From CAZNNH01 sp964574335 (GTDB lineage: Bacteria; Acidobacteriota; Vicinamibacteria; Fen-336): a DNA stretch of 15,305 bases. The translations under genes and the position numbers were made by a program. The notes below the pieces were generated by a model. That model made no database searches and was not told the DNA's origin. It worked only from the letters and a program-made list of their open reading frames with translations. How positions within the stretch are numbered: the first letter of the stretch is position 1; each line of letters starts with the position of its first letter. The stretch spans positions 1 through 15,305 of the forward strand of contig CAZNNH010000151.1 in NCBI GenBank assembly GCA_964574335.1. The letters are read 5' to 3'. Shown one piece after another: positions 1 to 7,499 of this stretch.

Positions 1-37
1 CTCAGAATGACGGCCGCTGGCCGGTATCCGACTCAGG
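1..37. repeat. Edge of a dispersed palindromic repeat
   Basis: The window opens with CTCAGAATGAC, a one-base variant of the CTCAGGATGAC end that recurs in the other intergenic repeats. On the minus strand the segment reads CCTGAGTCGGATACCGGC, close to CCTGAGTCGGGCACCGGC in the copies near 3467 and, inverted, near 7790-7805. The methyltransferase stop codon (33-35) lies inside it. The rest of this copy is outside the window, so its type and limits are inferred from the better copies. Confidence 0.5.
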
Positions 38-875
38 AGCTCCTCCCGATCACCACGGCGAGCTCGTCGGCGGCCGGGTCGTAGGCCCCTCCGGCCACAT
101 CCCCCAAGACCTCCTGGACCCGGAGCCCCTGGCCCTCGACCTCGGCCCTCAGGCTGTCGGGGTCGAAGTACTGCAGCCAGTTGTAGACCACGCGGGTGCG
201 CGCCTCCTCGACGATCGTGAACTTGTCCAGCACCACCCGCTCCGCCGGGTACTTGAACGTGTTCAGGAAGCCGAAGTAGGGGTCGGGCGACCAGAAGCCG
301 TCCTGCAGGTTGAAGCCGTAGTCGGCGGCCTCCTTGCGGGCGTCGAAGGCGCAGAGCGAGTACACGTCGAGCAGCACGGCACCGCCCGGCAAGAGCCGCG
401 CGCGGAACCTGTCCAGCAGACGGCGCCGCTGCTCCGGGCTCAGCGCGCAGTAGTCGCACATGATCATCGTGATCAAGTCGAACCGCTGGTCCGTCTGGTA
501 CTCGAGGTAGTCGGCCTGGACGTGGTCGACCGACACCCCCTGGCGGAGCGCCAGCTCGCGCGCGTGGCGAAGCGAGCGCGCCGAGAGGTCGATGCCGGTG
601 ACCGCCGCCCCGGAGGCCGCCAGACGGCTGGTGTACAGTCCGGGGCCGCAGCCGAAGTCGGCGACCGCTTTGCCCTCGGCCAGGCCGAAGCGGGAGACGA
701 TGAAGGCCGCGGAGCGGTCGATGAACGCGGTCCTGCGGGACGAGACGTCGATCGAGCCGTCCAGGTGAAAGGCCAGCATTCGGGCCGAGGTGTGCTCGTC
801 GGTCCACAGCTCGGCCGCCGTGTAGTGGCCGAAGCAGGCCGGTCGCCGGTTGATCTCCACCAGGTCGTGGTACAT
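33..875 (-). CDS. Class I SAM-dependent methyltransferase
   Basis: A predicted cytoplasmic methyltransferase of 280 aa that uses S-adenosylmethionine; the acceptor substrate cannot be told. The Rossmann-type core is clear: motif I DFGCGPG at residues 73-79, the acidic residue ending strand 2 (GID, D96) and the post-core LLPGG at 161-165. The N-terminus (MYHDLVEINRRP, then a YTAAELW segment) resembles a widespread family of uncharacterised methyltransferases that start in this way. I chose the ATG at 875 for that reason; the open frame runs further upstream without family-like sequence. No strong ribosome binding site is seen. It is divergent from the S9 peptidase, 190 bases away. The last residues (RSS, then TGA) are encoded at the edge of a dispersed repeat, so the C-terminal tail may have been altered by the repeat. 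General class is certain; specific function unknown. Confidence 0.9.
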   Translation of the reverse strand: MYHDLVEINRRPACFGHYTAAELWTDEHTSARMLAFHLDGSIDVSSRRTAFIDRSAAFIVSRFGLAEGKAVADFGCGPGLYTSRLAASGAAVTGIDLSARSLRHARELALRQGVSVDHVQADYLEYQTDQRFDLITMIMCDYCALSPEQRRRLLDRFRARLLPGGAVLLDVYSLCAFDARKEAADYGFNLQDGFWSPDPYFGFLNTFKYPAERVVLDKFTIVEEARTRVVYNWLQYFDPDSLRAEVEGQGLRVQEVLGDVAGGAYDPAADELAVVIGRSS

Positions 876-1065
876 GTCGGCCCCAGGATATCGCAGCCGC
901 CATCGGGCCGTTGACCCGGCGCCCGCCACGCGGATAGCCTGGCCCAGCCGCGGCCGTTCCGAGGCGGCCCCGGCGTCGCCGCAGAGGCCGAGAGCCGGAG
1001 TCTCGGCGACGTCATCCAGCCCCCATCCGGCACGGATCGGCCCGCCAGCATCCGGAGGTAGAGCC
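876..1065. promoter_or_regulatory. Divergent intergenic region, methyltransferase / S9 peptidase
   Basis: This 190-base gap separates two divergent starts and must hold both promoters if each gene is transcribed from its own. I see no convincing -35/-10 pair. The only clear signal is GGAGGT at 1053-1058, a ribosome binding site 7 bases before the peptidase ATG at 1066. The open frame that extends the methyltransferase across this region is low-complexity GC-rich sequence and is not taken as coding. Confidence 0.35.
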
Positions 1066-2614
1066 ATGACCTGGCACGCCCGCCTGACGACCGTCGTCTT
1101 CTCTTTGTCAGTCGCCGTCCTGGCCCTGCCCGCCCCGGCCGCCCCGCCCGAGGCCAAGCGGGCCTTCACGGTGGCCGACCTGTACCGCCTGAAGCAGGTC
1201 CAGGAGCCGGCGGTGTCGCCCGACGGCCGCACCATCGCCTACCGGATGACCTCCTCCGACCTCGCCGCCACCCGGCGCTCGGCCAACGTCTGGCGGGTGA
1301 GCCCGGACGGAAGCGACGCCCGGGCCCTGACCCGGGTCGAGGACAAGAACGAGGGCGCGCCCCGCTTCGCCGCCGACGGGCAGACCCTCGTCTTCCTCTC
1401 CGACCGCTCGGGCGATCCCCAGGTCTGGTTCCTGCCGACCGGCGGCGGCGAGGCCCACGAGCGCACCGACTTCCCGGGCGGCGTGGGGAGCTTCGTCCTC
1501 TCCCCGGACGGGCGCTGGCTGGCGTTCACCGCCGACGTCCGCGGCCGCACCCCCCTCCACGAGCTGGAGCTGGCCACGGGGACGATCCGCGTGATCACCG
1601 ACGTGGGGACCCTCGACGCCTTCGCGGTGGCGCCGGACGGCACCTGGGCGGTGCTCGTCCGCCGCCGGGTGGGCGAGCCGCAGGAGCTGTGGCGGGTCGA
1701 CCTCACCGGCCCGGCCGCCGGGGACGAGAAGCGCCTCACCACCCACAACGCCGCCGTGGAGGCCGAGGTGGACATCCGTCCCGCCGAGGAGATCACGGTG
1801 TCCGGGGCCGACGGCCACCCGGTGCAGGTCTTCGTCGTCAAGCCCCACGGCTTCGACCCGGCCAGGAAGTACCCGCTGATCCTGAACCTCCACGGCGGCC
1901 CGCAGATGCAGTGGGCGGACGCCTTCCGCGGCGACTGGCAGGTCTACCCGGGCGCCGGCTACGTGGTCGCCTTCCCCAACCCCCACGGCTCGACCGGGTT
2001 CGGCCAGGCCTACACCCGGGAGATCTCGGGCGACTGGGACGGCAAGGTGATGGTCGACATCGACAAGGTAGCCGACGCCCTGGCCGCCTTGCCCTACGTG
2101 GACCCAGACCGCATGGGGCTCATGGGCTGGAGCTGGGGCGGCTACGCGGTGATGTGGATGGAGGGGCACTCGACGCGCTACAAGGCCATGGCCTCGATGA
2201 TGGGCGTCTACGACCTGCGCGCGATGGTCAGCGCCACCGAGGAGCTGTGGTTCCCGCTCTTCGACCTGGGGGGGGACGCCCTGGGGCAACCCCGAGCGTT
2301 ACCGGGAAGCCTCGCCTTCCGCGTACGTGTCCTTTTTCCAAACCCCCTGTCTGGTGATCACGGGCGCCCAGGACTTCCGCGTCCCCTACACCCAGTCGCT
2401 GATGTTCTTCACCGACCTGCAGCAGCGCGGCGTCCCCTCGCGGCTGCTGGTCTTGGACAAGGCCGGGCACTGGCCAGCCTGGTACGAGATGGCCCTGTAC
2501 TACACCGCCCACCTCGACTGGTTCCACAGGTGGCTCGGGGGCGGCCCCGCGCCCTGGGACCCCGCCGAGCTGGTGAAGGGGGCGGCGTTCACGGTGCCGA
2601 CGGCGGCCAAGTAG
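1066..2614 (+). pseudogene. S9-family (prolyl oligopeptidase/acylaminoacyl-type) serine peptidase, frameshifted
   Basis: An exported serine peptidase that would cleave short peptides, with a hydrophobic signal peptide (about residues 8-26, ending APAAP) and start ATG 1066 behind GGAGGT. Four PD40/WD40-like propeller motifs (SPDG, AADG, SPDG, APDG) precede an alpha/beta-hydrolase domain. The nucleophile is Ser356 in GWSWGGY. The frame breaks in a run of eight G at 2268-2275. Removing one G restores a family-typical GTPWGNPERYREASP and the rest of the domain to the TAG at 2612-2614, including likely Asp436 (GAQDFRVP) and His468 (AGHW). Unrepaired, the catalytic Asp and His are lost and translation continues in the wrong frame to about 2742. 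The repaired protein is about 515 aa, against roughly 650-700 for the family, because mid-propeller blades are missing. The single-base lesion in a homopolymer may be a sequencing error, so the gene may be intact in the organism. Confidence 0.88.
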
Positions 2615-2653
2615 GCCGGCCCGGCGCCGATGGCGATGCCACCCCCGAGGCGA

Positions 2654-2675
2654 CCGCCCCGACCAGGGTCGGCGG
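2654..2675 (+). terminator. GC hairpin downstream of the S9 peptidase
   Basis: CCGAC (2659-2663) pairs with GTCGG (2668-2672) around a CAGG loop; the stem extends by CCG/CGG with a two-base bulge. It lies 40 bases after the peptidase stop and before the next gene, a sensible place for a terminator. No T-run follows, so it is weak as an intrinsic terminator and may be chance in GC-rich sequence. Confidence 0.22.
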
Positions 2676-2785
2676 CCTGCTCGACCCTTCGCCTCCCGCG
2701 GCGCCGACTCCGCGCTCGGCCGCTCACCGTGACCTGGCATAGACTGAGGCGGCTGTCGCTCTTCGGACCCAAGGAGGGAACGCAC

Positions 2786-3385
2786 ATGAGAGCCGAGACC
2801 CTGGTCCTGTGCCTGTCGCTTCCACTCACCCTGGCCGCCGCCGGCGAGGCCGCGGCCGAGAAGCCGGCTCCCGTCAAGGCCAAGCCCGCCTTGCTGGTGA
2901 TCGATACCCAGAACGCCTTCCTGCCCCACATGGATTCGAAGGACGTGAACCGGGCGACCGACGTCATCAACCACGTGATCCACCTGTTCCGCGCCAACGG
3001 CTTCCCCGTGGTCCGCGTCTACCACACGACACCCGGCGAGGGACCCGAGCCGGGCACCGAGCCGTTCGAGTTCCCCGACACCCTCGCCATCAAGGGCGAC
3101 GACCCGAAGGTCGTCAAGAACTACACCAACGCCTTCAAGAAGACCGAGCTCGACGCGCTGCTGCGCGAGCGGGGCGTCAACACCGTGTTCCTCACCGGCC
3201 TCAGCGCCGTCGCCTGCGTGCTCGCCACCTACCACGGCGCCCTCGACAACGACTACAAGGCGTTCATGGTCAAGGACGGCTTGATCAGTCACGACACAAC
3301 CCTCACCCGCCACGTCGAGGAGATCACCTCGACCATCGACTACCGCGCCCTGCAGTTGCTGCTGGAGACCGCCCGAGCCGAGTAG
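2786..3385 (+). CDS. Exported isochorismatase-like cysteine hydrolase
   Basis: A 199-aa protein of the isochorismatase/nicotinamidase-type cysteine hydrolase superfamily, which hydrolyses amides or related C-N or ether bonds. The Asp-Lys-Cys triad can be placed: Asp40 in LLVIDTQNAF, Lys111 in KNYTNAF (the usual K..YSAF position) and Cys144 in GLSAVACVLATY. The residue before the nucleophile region is ALA/VAC rather than the common NVC, within family variation. Unusually for this mostly cytosolic family, residues 1-24 form a signal peptide (hydrophobic LVLCLSLPLTLAAAG, then AAAEKP), so it probably acts in the periplasm or outside. Start ATG 2786 is set by a strong AAGGAGG at 2771-2777. It sits 171 bases after the S9 peptidase and probably has its own promoter. 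The substrate cannot be predicted. Confidence 0.9.
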   Translation: MRAETLVLCLSLPLTLAAAGEAAAEKPAPVKAKPALLVIDTQNAFLPHMDSKDVNRATDVINHVIHLFRANGFPVVRVYHTTPGEGPEPGTEPFEFPDTLAIKGDDPKVVKNYTNAFKKTELDALLRERGVNTVFLTGLSAVACVLATYHGALDNDYKAFMVKDGLISHDTTLTRHVEEITSTIDYRALQLLLETARAE

Positions 3386-3464
3386 GAGCCGCAACTCGCC
3401 GCGCGCGATCCACCGAGGCGTGGCCCAGGCGCCTTCGTCGAAGTGGCGCGCACCCTGGCATTGC

Positions 3465-3672
3465 CCTGAGTCGGGCACCGGCATGACCGGCGATCATTGG
3501 GGACAGAAACCCTGGACCGTCATCCCGAGTGCTGCTTCGAAGCTGCACCCCCGAAGGATCTGCCCCGTGGCCACCGCGACGCGACGGCACGCCGGACGCG
3601 TCGAGATCCTTCGCTTCGCCCGGCCACCCGGGGGCTCCGCTCAAGATGACGGTTGGGACTCCGCGACTGAAC
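3465..3672 (-). repeat. Dispersed palindromic repeat, copy A
   Basis: This segment, read on the minus strand, matches 7599-7804 on the plus strand at roughly 85-90 % by eye over about 205 bases. The core is bounded by GTCATCCCGAG (3519-3529) and CTCAAGATGAC (3640-3650). It contains the inverted pair GAAGGATCT (3553-3561) / AGATCCTTC (3604-3612), the palindrome CTTCGAAG and the AGTGCTGCTTCGAAGC motif shared with the other copies. There is no transposase or credible reading frame inside it. It looks like a non-autonomous, MITE- or REP-like intergenic element. Confidence 0.8.
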
Positions 3673-3693
3673 AAATGACTTCGGCGCCCTGTC

Positions 3694-3737
3694 TCTGAGG
3701 AGTGCCTCTTCGAGGCGAAACCCGGAAGGATCTCGGC
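3694..3737 (-). repeat. Partial dispersed repeat, copy E
   Basis: Read on the minus strand it gives GAGATCCTTCC, GGGTTTCGCCTCGAAG and GGCACTCCTCAG in that order. This matches the second half of the copy at 7531-7575 (GAGATCCTTCC, GGGTTCAGCTTCGAAG, GCACTCCTAGG). It lies only about 20 bases beyond copy A and lacks the left half, so it appears truncated or nested. Confidence 0.6.
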
Positions 3738-4194
3738 CCCAGCTCCCGCGGCCCGGGAACGTTGGCGACGGTGAGCCGGTGCTCTCTGGCCGACATATGC
3801 AGGCTCTGGACCCAGCCACTATCCTCGGGCCTGATGCCGACAGACCCCGTGGCATTGAGCCGACGCCCTCCCGGCAACTGACTCAGCGGTGCTTCGACGA
3901 CGGCCAACCCGCGCCTGCGGGGCGGCATGCGGTTCTCCCTCCCCCCCCCAACACCGTTGGTTCGGAACGCTCCGTCTCTCTCTTCCTTCTTCACTTTCCT
4001 CAACTTTCCACTTGACAAGTTCTAGGAGCCCGTTTCGCGCAGACGATGAGCACCTACCAGAACACCCCTCTCGCGGCATCACGTCGCCGATGGGCCAAGG
4101 AATCGCGCAGGGCATCTCGCGAAGCATCTTGCGCGCGCAGCGTTCGACGTTCGGCCTCTCCGAAGCTCGAAGAGGCGCTGCCTATGTTCCAGGT
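3738..4194. other. Non-coding stretch before the HNH pseudogene
   Basis: I see no gene here; the open frames lack family-like sequence. Two local oddities stand out: a run of nine C at 3941-3949, and an almost pure pyrimidine tract at about 3971-4010, much lower in GC than its surroundings. Just after it, ACTTGACAAGT (4010-4020) is a short inverted repeat that contains a perfect -35 hexamer TTGACA (4012-4017), but no -10 box stands at the right distance. Confidence 0.4.
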
Positions 4195-5412
4195 ATGAGC
4201 ATCACACCGACGACCACGCTCGAGGCCCTCGACGACGACGCGCTGCTGGAACGGGTTCGGGTCCTGGCGAATGACGCCCGTCGCGTCGAGGCCGATCTCA
4301 TCGCCCATCTCGCCGAGGTCGAGGCGCGGGGGCTCTGCACGCGGCATGCTCGGCGTTCGGCTAGTGCAGGGAGGTGCTGAACCTCTCCGAGCCCGAGGCG
4401 TATCTCCGCATCGCGGTGGCCCGGGCCTCGCGTAGACACCCGATGCTGCTGGAGATGCTGGCCGACGGACGGATCCACCTGACCGGTGCCGGCCGGCTGG
4501 CGCCTCACCTGACCGTGGAGAACCGCGACCGCCTGCTCGAGCGCGCCACCCACCAATCGAAGCGGCGGATCGAGGAGCTGATCGCCGAGCTGTCACCGCA
4601 GCCGGATGTCCCGGCGCGGATCCGCAAGCTCCCGAACCTGGCGGCGAAGCCGGCCGCCCCGGCTCCGCCTCAGGAACAATCACCCATGTCCGTCGCGCGG
4701 GCCCCGTCGCAGGTCACGCCACCCGCGTCTGCGGCTTCGACCCCAGTTGATACGCCCTTCCCGTCTCCTTTCCTGGACGCCGCGCCTCCGACGGCGGCGG
4801 CTGCGCAGGTCGCACCAGCCGCGCCCGCCCGGCCGGCCCCGGCGCGGATCTCGCCGCTGGCGCCTCTCCGCTTCAAGGTCCAGTTCACGGCTTCGGCGGA
4901 GCTACGTGAGAAGCTGGAACGGCTGCAAGAGCTGATGCGCGCGAGCGTGCCGCGGCGACCTGGCGGCGGTCATCGAGGCGGCGGTGACGGAGAAGCTGGA
5001 GCGGCTCGAGGCCCGGCGCTACGCGCAGACGAAGGCTCCCCGGAAGACCCTGGCGGACACCGACACGTCGCCGAGATCGCGCCGCATCCCGGCAGCCGTC
5101 CGGCGGGCGGTGTACGAGCGGGACGGAGGCCGCTGCACCTTCGTGGACGCGCAGGGCCGGCGCTGCGCGGAACGCCACCGGCTGGAGTTCCACCACCACG
5201 GCAAGGCCTGGGCGCGGGGCGGCGACCACAGCGTGGGCAACGTCAGACTCGCGTGTCGAGTCCACAACGAGCACCTGGCTGACCTCGAGTACGGCCGCGC
5301 GTGGATGGACCGCTGCCGGAGGTCGGGTGGGGCCGCTGCTTCCCGCCCGGCATCGCCGGCGGACGTGGGTCCGCATCGCCATCCGTCGTGGCCCAGGCTA
5401 CCGGCTGTTTGA
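4195..5412 (+). pseudogene. HNH endonuclease-like protein, decayed by two lesions
   Basis: The pieces together make one HNH-domain protein of a type common in high-GC soil bacteria: an N-terminal helical part, a Pro/Ala-rich linker (about 4630-4860), a second helical part and a C-terminal HNH nuclease domain. The first frame (ATG 4195, LEALDDDALLERVRVL) runs to 4380. The family sequence then continues in another frame (CREVLNLSEPEAYLRI), which carries an in-frame TAG at 4362-4364 where a Tyr is expected. A second shift at about 4951-4957 separates ELMRASVP from GDLAAVIEAAVTEKLE. The HNH module follows intact: AVYERDGGRC, EFHHHG and NVRLACRVHN supply the H, N and H residues. The C-terminal tail, to TGA 5410-5412, is odd for the family. 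Two independent lesions, one of them a nonsense codon, favour true decay over sequencing error. Confidence 0.82.
5271..5385 (+). repeat. Direct repeat R1, 3' end of the HNH pseudogene
   Basis: About 115 bases starting at GCACCTGG recur at 5654-5768, offset by 383 bases, with roughly 88 % identity by eye. R1 encodes the end of the HNH frame (HLADLEYGRAWMDRCRRS). Its partner R2 encodes HLADLEYSRDWMDRCRRS, so the peptide is also conserved. Confidence 0.75.
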
Positions 5413-6006
5413 GCGCAGCCGGAGCGGCATCGCCTGGCTGACGCGACTCGTCATCTCCCAATCCGTCGTGTCGGCGAGCGGACGGCTGTGGTGTTGCCGG
5501 GTTCTCCGGTCGATTCCCTGGCGGACGCGCTTCCGTTGACACCCGCCGGGTGAGCGGGGCACGCGCGGAATCGCCGGGGCTCACGCCGACCCGTGGCGCC
5601 ATCCACGTCGTGTCCGTGGACGGCCCCGGCGAAGCGCGCGGTGCCCGGGGCTGGCACCTGGCCGACCTCGAGTACAGCCGCGACTGGATGGACCGCTGCC
5701 GGAGGTCGGCTGGAGCCGCCCCTTCCCGCCCGGCATCGCCGCCGGATGCGGGCCCGCACTGCCGTTCCCGATCGGGCGTCGGCATACGCCCTTGGCCTCT
5801 CGGCGCTCCCCGCAACAGCCCCACCCTTCCCCGCGGGGTCAGCCCATCGTCGCGTGCAGCCGGGCCCCGAGCGCAGTAGCAGGAGGTCGGTCCATGGGCT
5901 ACGATGGCTGCACCCCGGCGAGCTGCGGCGGCCGGGCCGTGCGGTCACCGGTACGGCCTCGAGCCGGCCGCTTTCCGCAGGCGCCACATCGCGACACCGT
6001 TCCCGC
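5413..6006. other. Degenerate spacer with relic of HNH 3' end
   Basis: This is nearly 600 bases without a supportable gene. It contains R2 (5654-5768) and otherwise shows no recognisable product. An AGGAGG at 5880-5885 stands 8 bases before an ATG at 5894, but the frame it opens is GC-rich junk overlapping the next gene out of frame. The stretch looks like decayed DNA left by a duplicated or larger HNH locus. Confidence 0.5.
5654..5768 (+). repeat. Direct repeat R2, orphan copy of HNH 3' end
   Basis: This is the second copy of R1. Homology begins abruptly at GCACCTGG and does not include the upstream HNH motifs, so it is a 3' fragment rather than a second whole gene. It encodes DLEYSRDWMDRCRRS in an open frame (5550-5879), but no start or ribosome site makes that frame convincing. 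Confidence 0.72.
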
Positions 6007-7422
6007 ATGTCTACCGCCTCGAAGCCGACCGCCGGCCCTTCCGTGCTCATCCTGGGGGCGGGCGCCGCCGGGCTCGCCGCCGGCTTCTACGCCTCCCGCG
6101 CCGGCCTGCCGTTCCGCATCCTCGAGGCGGCGCCGCGGGTGGGCGGGCTGGCAGCCACCGTGCAGGAAGGGCCGTTCCTCTTCGACCTGGGCGCCCACCG
6201 CTTCCACGACAAGGACCCGGCCGTCACCCAGGACGTGAAGGCGCTGCTGGGCGATCGGCTGGGGCGCGTCAGCGGGCGCAGCCACATCCTCTGGCGCGGT
6301 CGCCTGCTCCAGTTCCCGCCCTCGCCGCTCAACCTGCTCGCCCACGTCGGCCCGCTCAAGCTGCTGCGCTCGGGGCTCGAGATGCTGGTCGCCCGGATGG
6401 CTCACCGGCCGCCGAGGAGCTTCGAGGACCGGGCGGTGCGCTCCTACGGCCGGACGCTGGCCGATCTGCTGCTGCTGAGCTACACGGAGAAGCTTTGGGG
6501 CCTCCCCTGCAGCCAACTCGCCCCCGACGTCGGCGGCGGCCGCCTCAAGGGGCTCAACCTGCGCTCGCTGCTGGCCGAGGCGGTCCTGACCAAGACGCGT
6601 CGGGCCGCGCACCTCGACGGCTCGTTCTACTACCCGGCCCGCGGCATGGGCGAGCTGATGGAGGCGCTGGCCGAGGCCTGCGGCCGGGACCGGATCCGCA
6701 CCGGATGCCCGGTCACCCGCATCCGGCACGCCGGGGATCGGATCGAGGCGGTCGAGGTGGAGGGCGGCGAGAGCTTCTCTGCCGATGTGGTGGTGAGCAC
6801 GTTGCCAGCAGACCGAGTGATCTCGCTCTTCGACCCCGCCGTTCCCGAGCTGCAGACGCTGACCCGGGACCTGAGGTTCCGGCACCTGCGGCTGGTGGCC
6901 CTGTTCGTGGACCGCCCCAGGCTGACGCAGAGCGCCACCGTCTACTTCCCCGACCCGCGGCTCCCCTTCACCCGCGTCTACGAGCCGCGCAACCGCAGCC
7001 CGCAGATGTCGCCGGCGTCGCGGCCGACCTTGTCGGGGCTGCTGACTCNNNNNNNNNNGGAGGGACAGACCTCGCTGGTGGCCGAGGTCCCGTGCAGCGA
7101 CGGCGATCCGCTGTGGATGGCCCCCGAGGACGAGCTCGCCCGCCTGGTGCAGGGCCACCTGGAGAGCCTGGGCTGGCTCCTTCCCGAGGAGGTCCTGGGG
7201 ACGCGGGTCCTGCGCGTGCCCCGGGCCTATCCGGTGGTGACGGTGGAGGCCGGCCCGCGCCGGGCCGCCCTCCACGAGCGGCTCCTCCGCTTCGTCAACC
7301 TCCGCCTCAGCGGCCGCAGCGGACGCTTCCAGTACACGTGGGTCCACGTCCTGATGGGATGGGGCCGCGAGATCGTCGACGAGCTGGTCTCGGCCGGGCC
7401 GCTCCCACCCGCGTCATCCTGA
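6007..7422 (+). CDS. FAD-dependent oxidoreductase, UDP-galactopyranose mutase / protoporphyrinogen oxidase-like
   Basis: A flavoprotein of about 471 aa in the amine-oxidase/PPO-like superfamily. The FAD-binding Rossmann motif is at the N-terminus: VLILGAGAAGLAAG with GxGxxG at residues 17-22, Glu40 ending the second strand, then RVGGL (44-48) and FDLGAHRF. YTEKLWGLPC (from residue 159), FYYPARGMGELMEAL and RVYEPRNRSPQMSP are typical of the subgroup annotated as FAD-dependent protoporphyrinogen oxidase or UDP-galactopyranose mutase-like; the true reaction is unknown. ATG 6007 is chosen because homologues begin just before the FAD motif; no clear ribosome site. A 10-N gap (7049-7058) sits in the coding region but the frame agrees on both sides. 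About 12 residues before the gap look extra for the family. The stop TGA (7420-7422) lies in a GTCATCCTGAG repeat end, and the gene converges on the hybrid kinase. Confidence 0.87.
   Translation: MSTASKPTAGPSVLILGAGAAGLAAGFYASRAGLPFRILEAAPRVGGLAATVQEGPFLFDLGAHRFHDKDPAVTQDVKALLGDRLGRVSGRSHILWRGRLLQFPPSPLNLLAHVGPLKLLRSGLEMLVARMAHRPPRSFEDRAVRSYGRTLADLLLLSYTEKLWGLPCSQLAPDVGGGRLKGLNLRSLLAEAVLTKTRRAAHLDGSFYYPARGMGELMEALAEACGRDRIRTGCPVTRIRHAGDRIEAVEVEGGESFSADVVVSTLPADRVISLFDPAVPELQTLTRDLRFRHLRLVALFVDRPRLTQSATVYFPDPRLPFTRVYEPRNRSPQMSPASRPTLSGLLTXXXXEGQTSLVAEVPCSDGDPLWMAPEDELARLVQGHLESLGWLLPEEVLGTRVLRVPRAYPVVTVEAGPRRAALHERLLRFVNLRLSGRSGRFQYTWVHVLMGWGREIVDELVSAGPLPPASS
7049..7058. other. Assembly gap, 10 N
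   Basis: Ten N inside the FAD oxidoreductase. A fixed run of ten usually marks a scaffold join of unknown true length. The sequence before it (SRPTLSGLLT) does not fit the family, while the sequence after it (EGQTSLVAEVPC) does. The contig end before the gap may therefore be erroneous. Confidence 0.95.
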
Positions 7423-7499
7423 GAGCGCCACCCCACGCCACCCGCGCCGGCCTGAGAGCGCCGGCCCCACGCCACCCGCGTCGTCCTGAGGGCGCCGGT
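7404..7499 (+). repeat. Tandem 34-bp units at the repeat block's left edge
   Basis: Two full 34-base units (7432-7465 and 7466-7499) differ at only about four positions. A partial unit (7404-7431) precedes them. Each unit carries CCACCCGCG, then a variant of GTCATCCTGAG, then AGCGCC or GGCGCC. The partial first unit supplies the FAD oxidoreductase stop codon. Confidence 0.78.

Noticed and set aside
876..1235. Upstream extension of the methyltransferase by 120 codons
   Set aside because: It overlaps the S9 peptidase signal peptide on the other strand and has no family-like sequence; homologues begin near MYHDLVEIN.
3519..3855. Short frames encoding peptides such as HLERSPRVAGRSEGSRR
   Set aside because: These are translations of the dispersed repeat itself, a frequent source of spurious protein calls.
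4012..4040. Promoter from the perfect TTGACA at 4012-4017
   Set aside because: No -10-like hexamer stands 16-18 bases downstream, and the sequence there is TTTCGCGC.
5894..6238. Small frame behind AGGAGG (5880-5885)
   Set aside because: The ribosome-like site is good, but the protein is Pro/Arg/Ser-rich, unrecognisable, and mostly out-of-frame overlap with the FAD oxidoreductase. It is probably chance.
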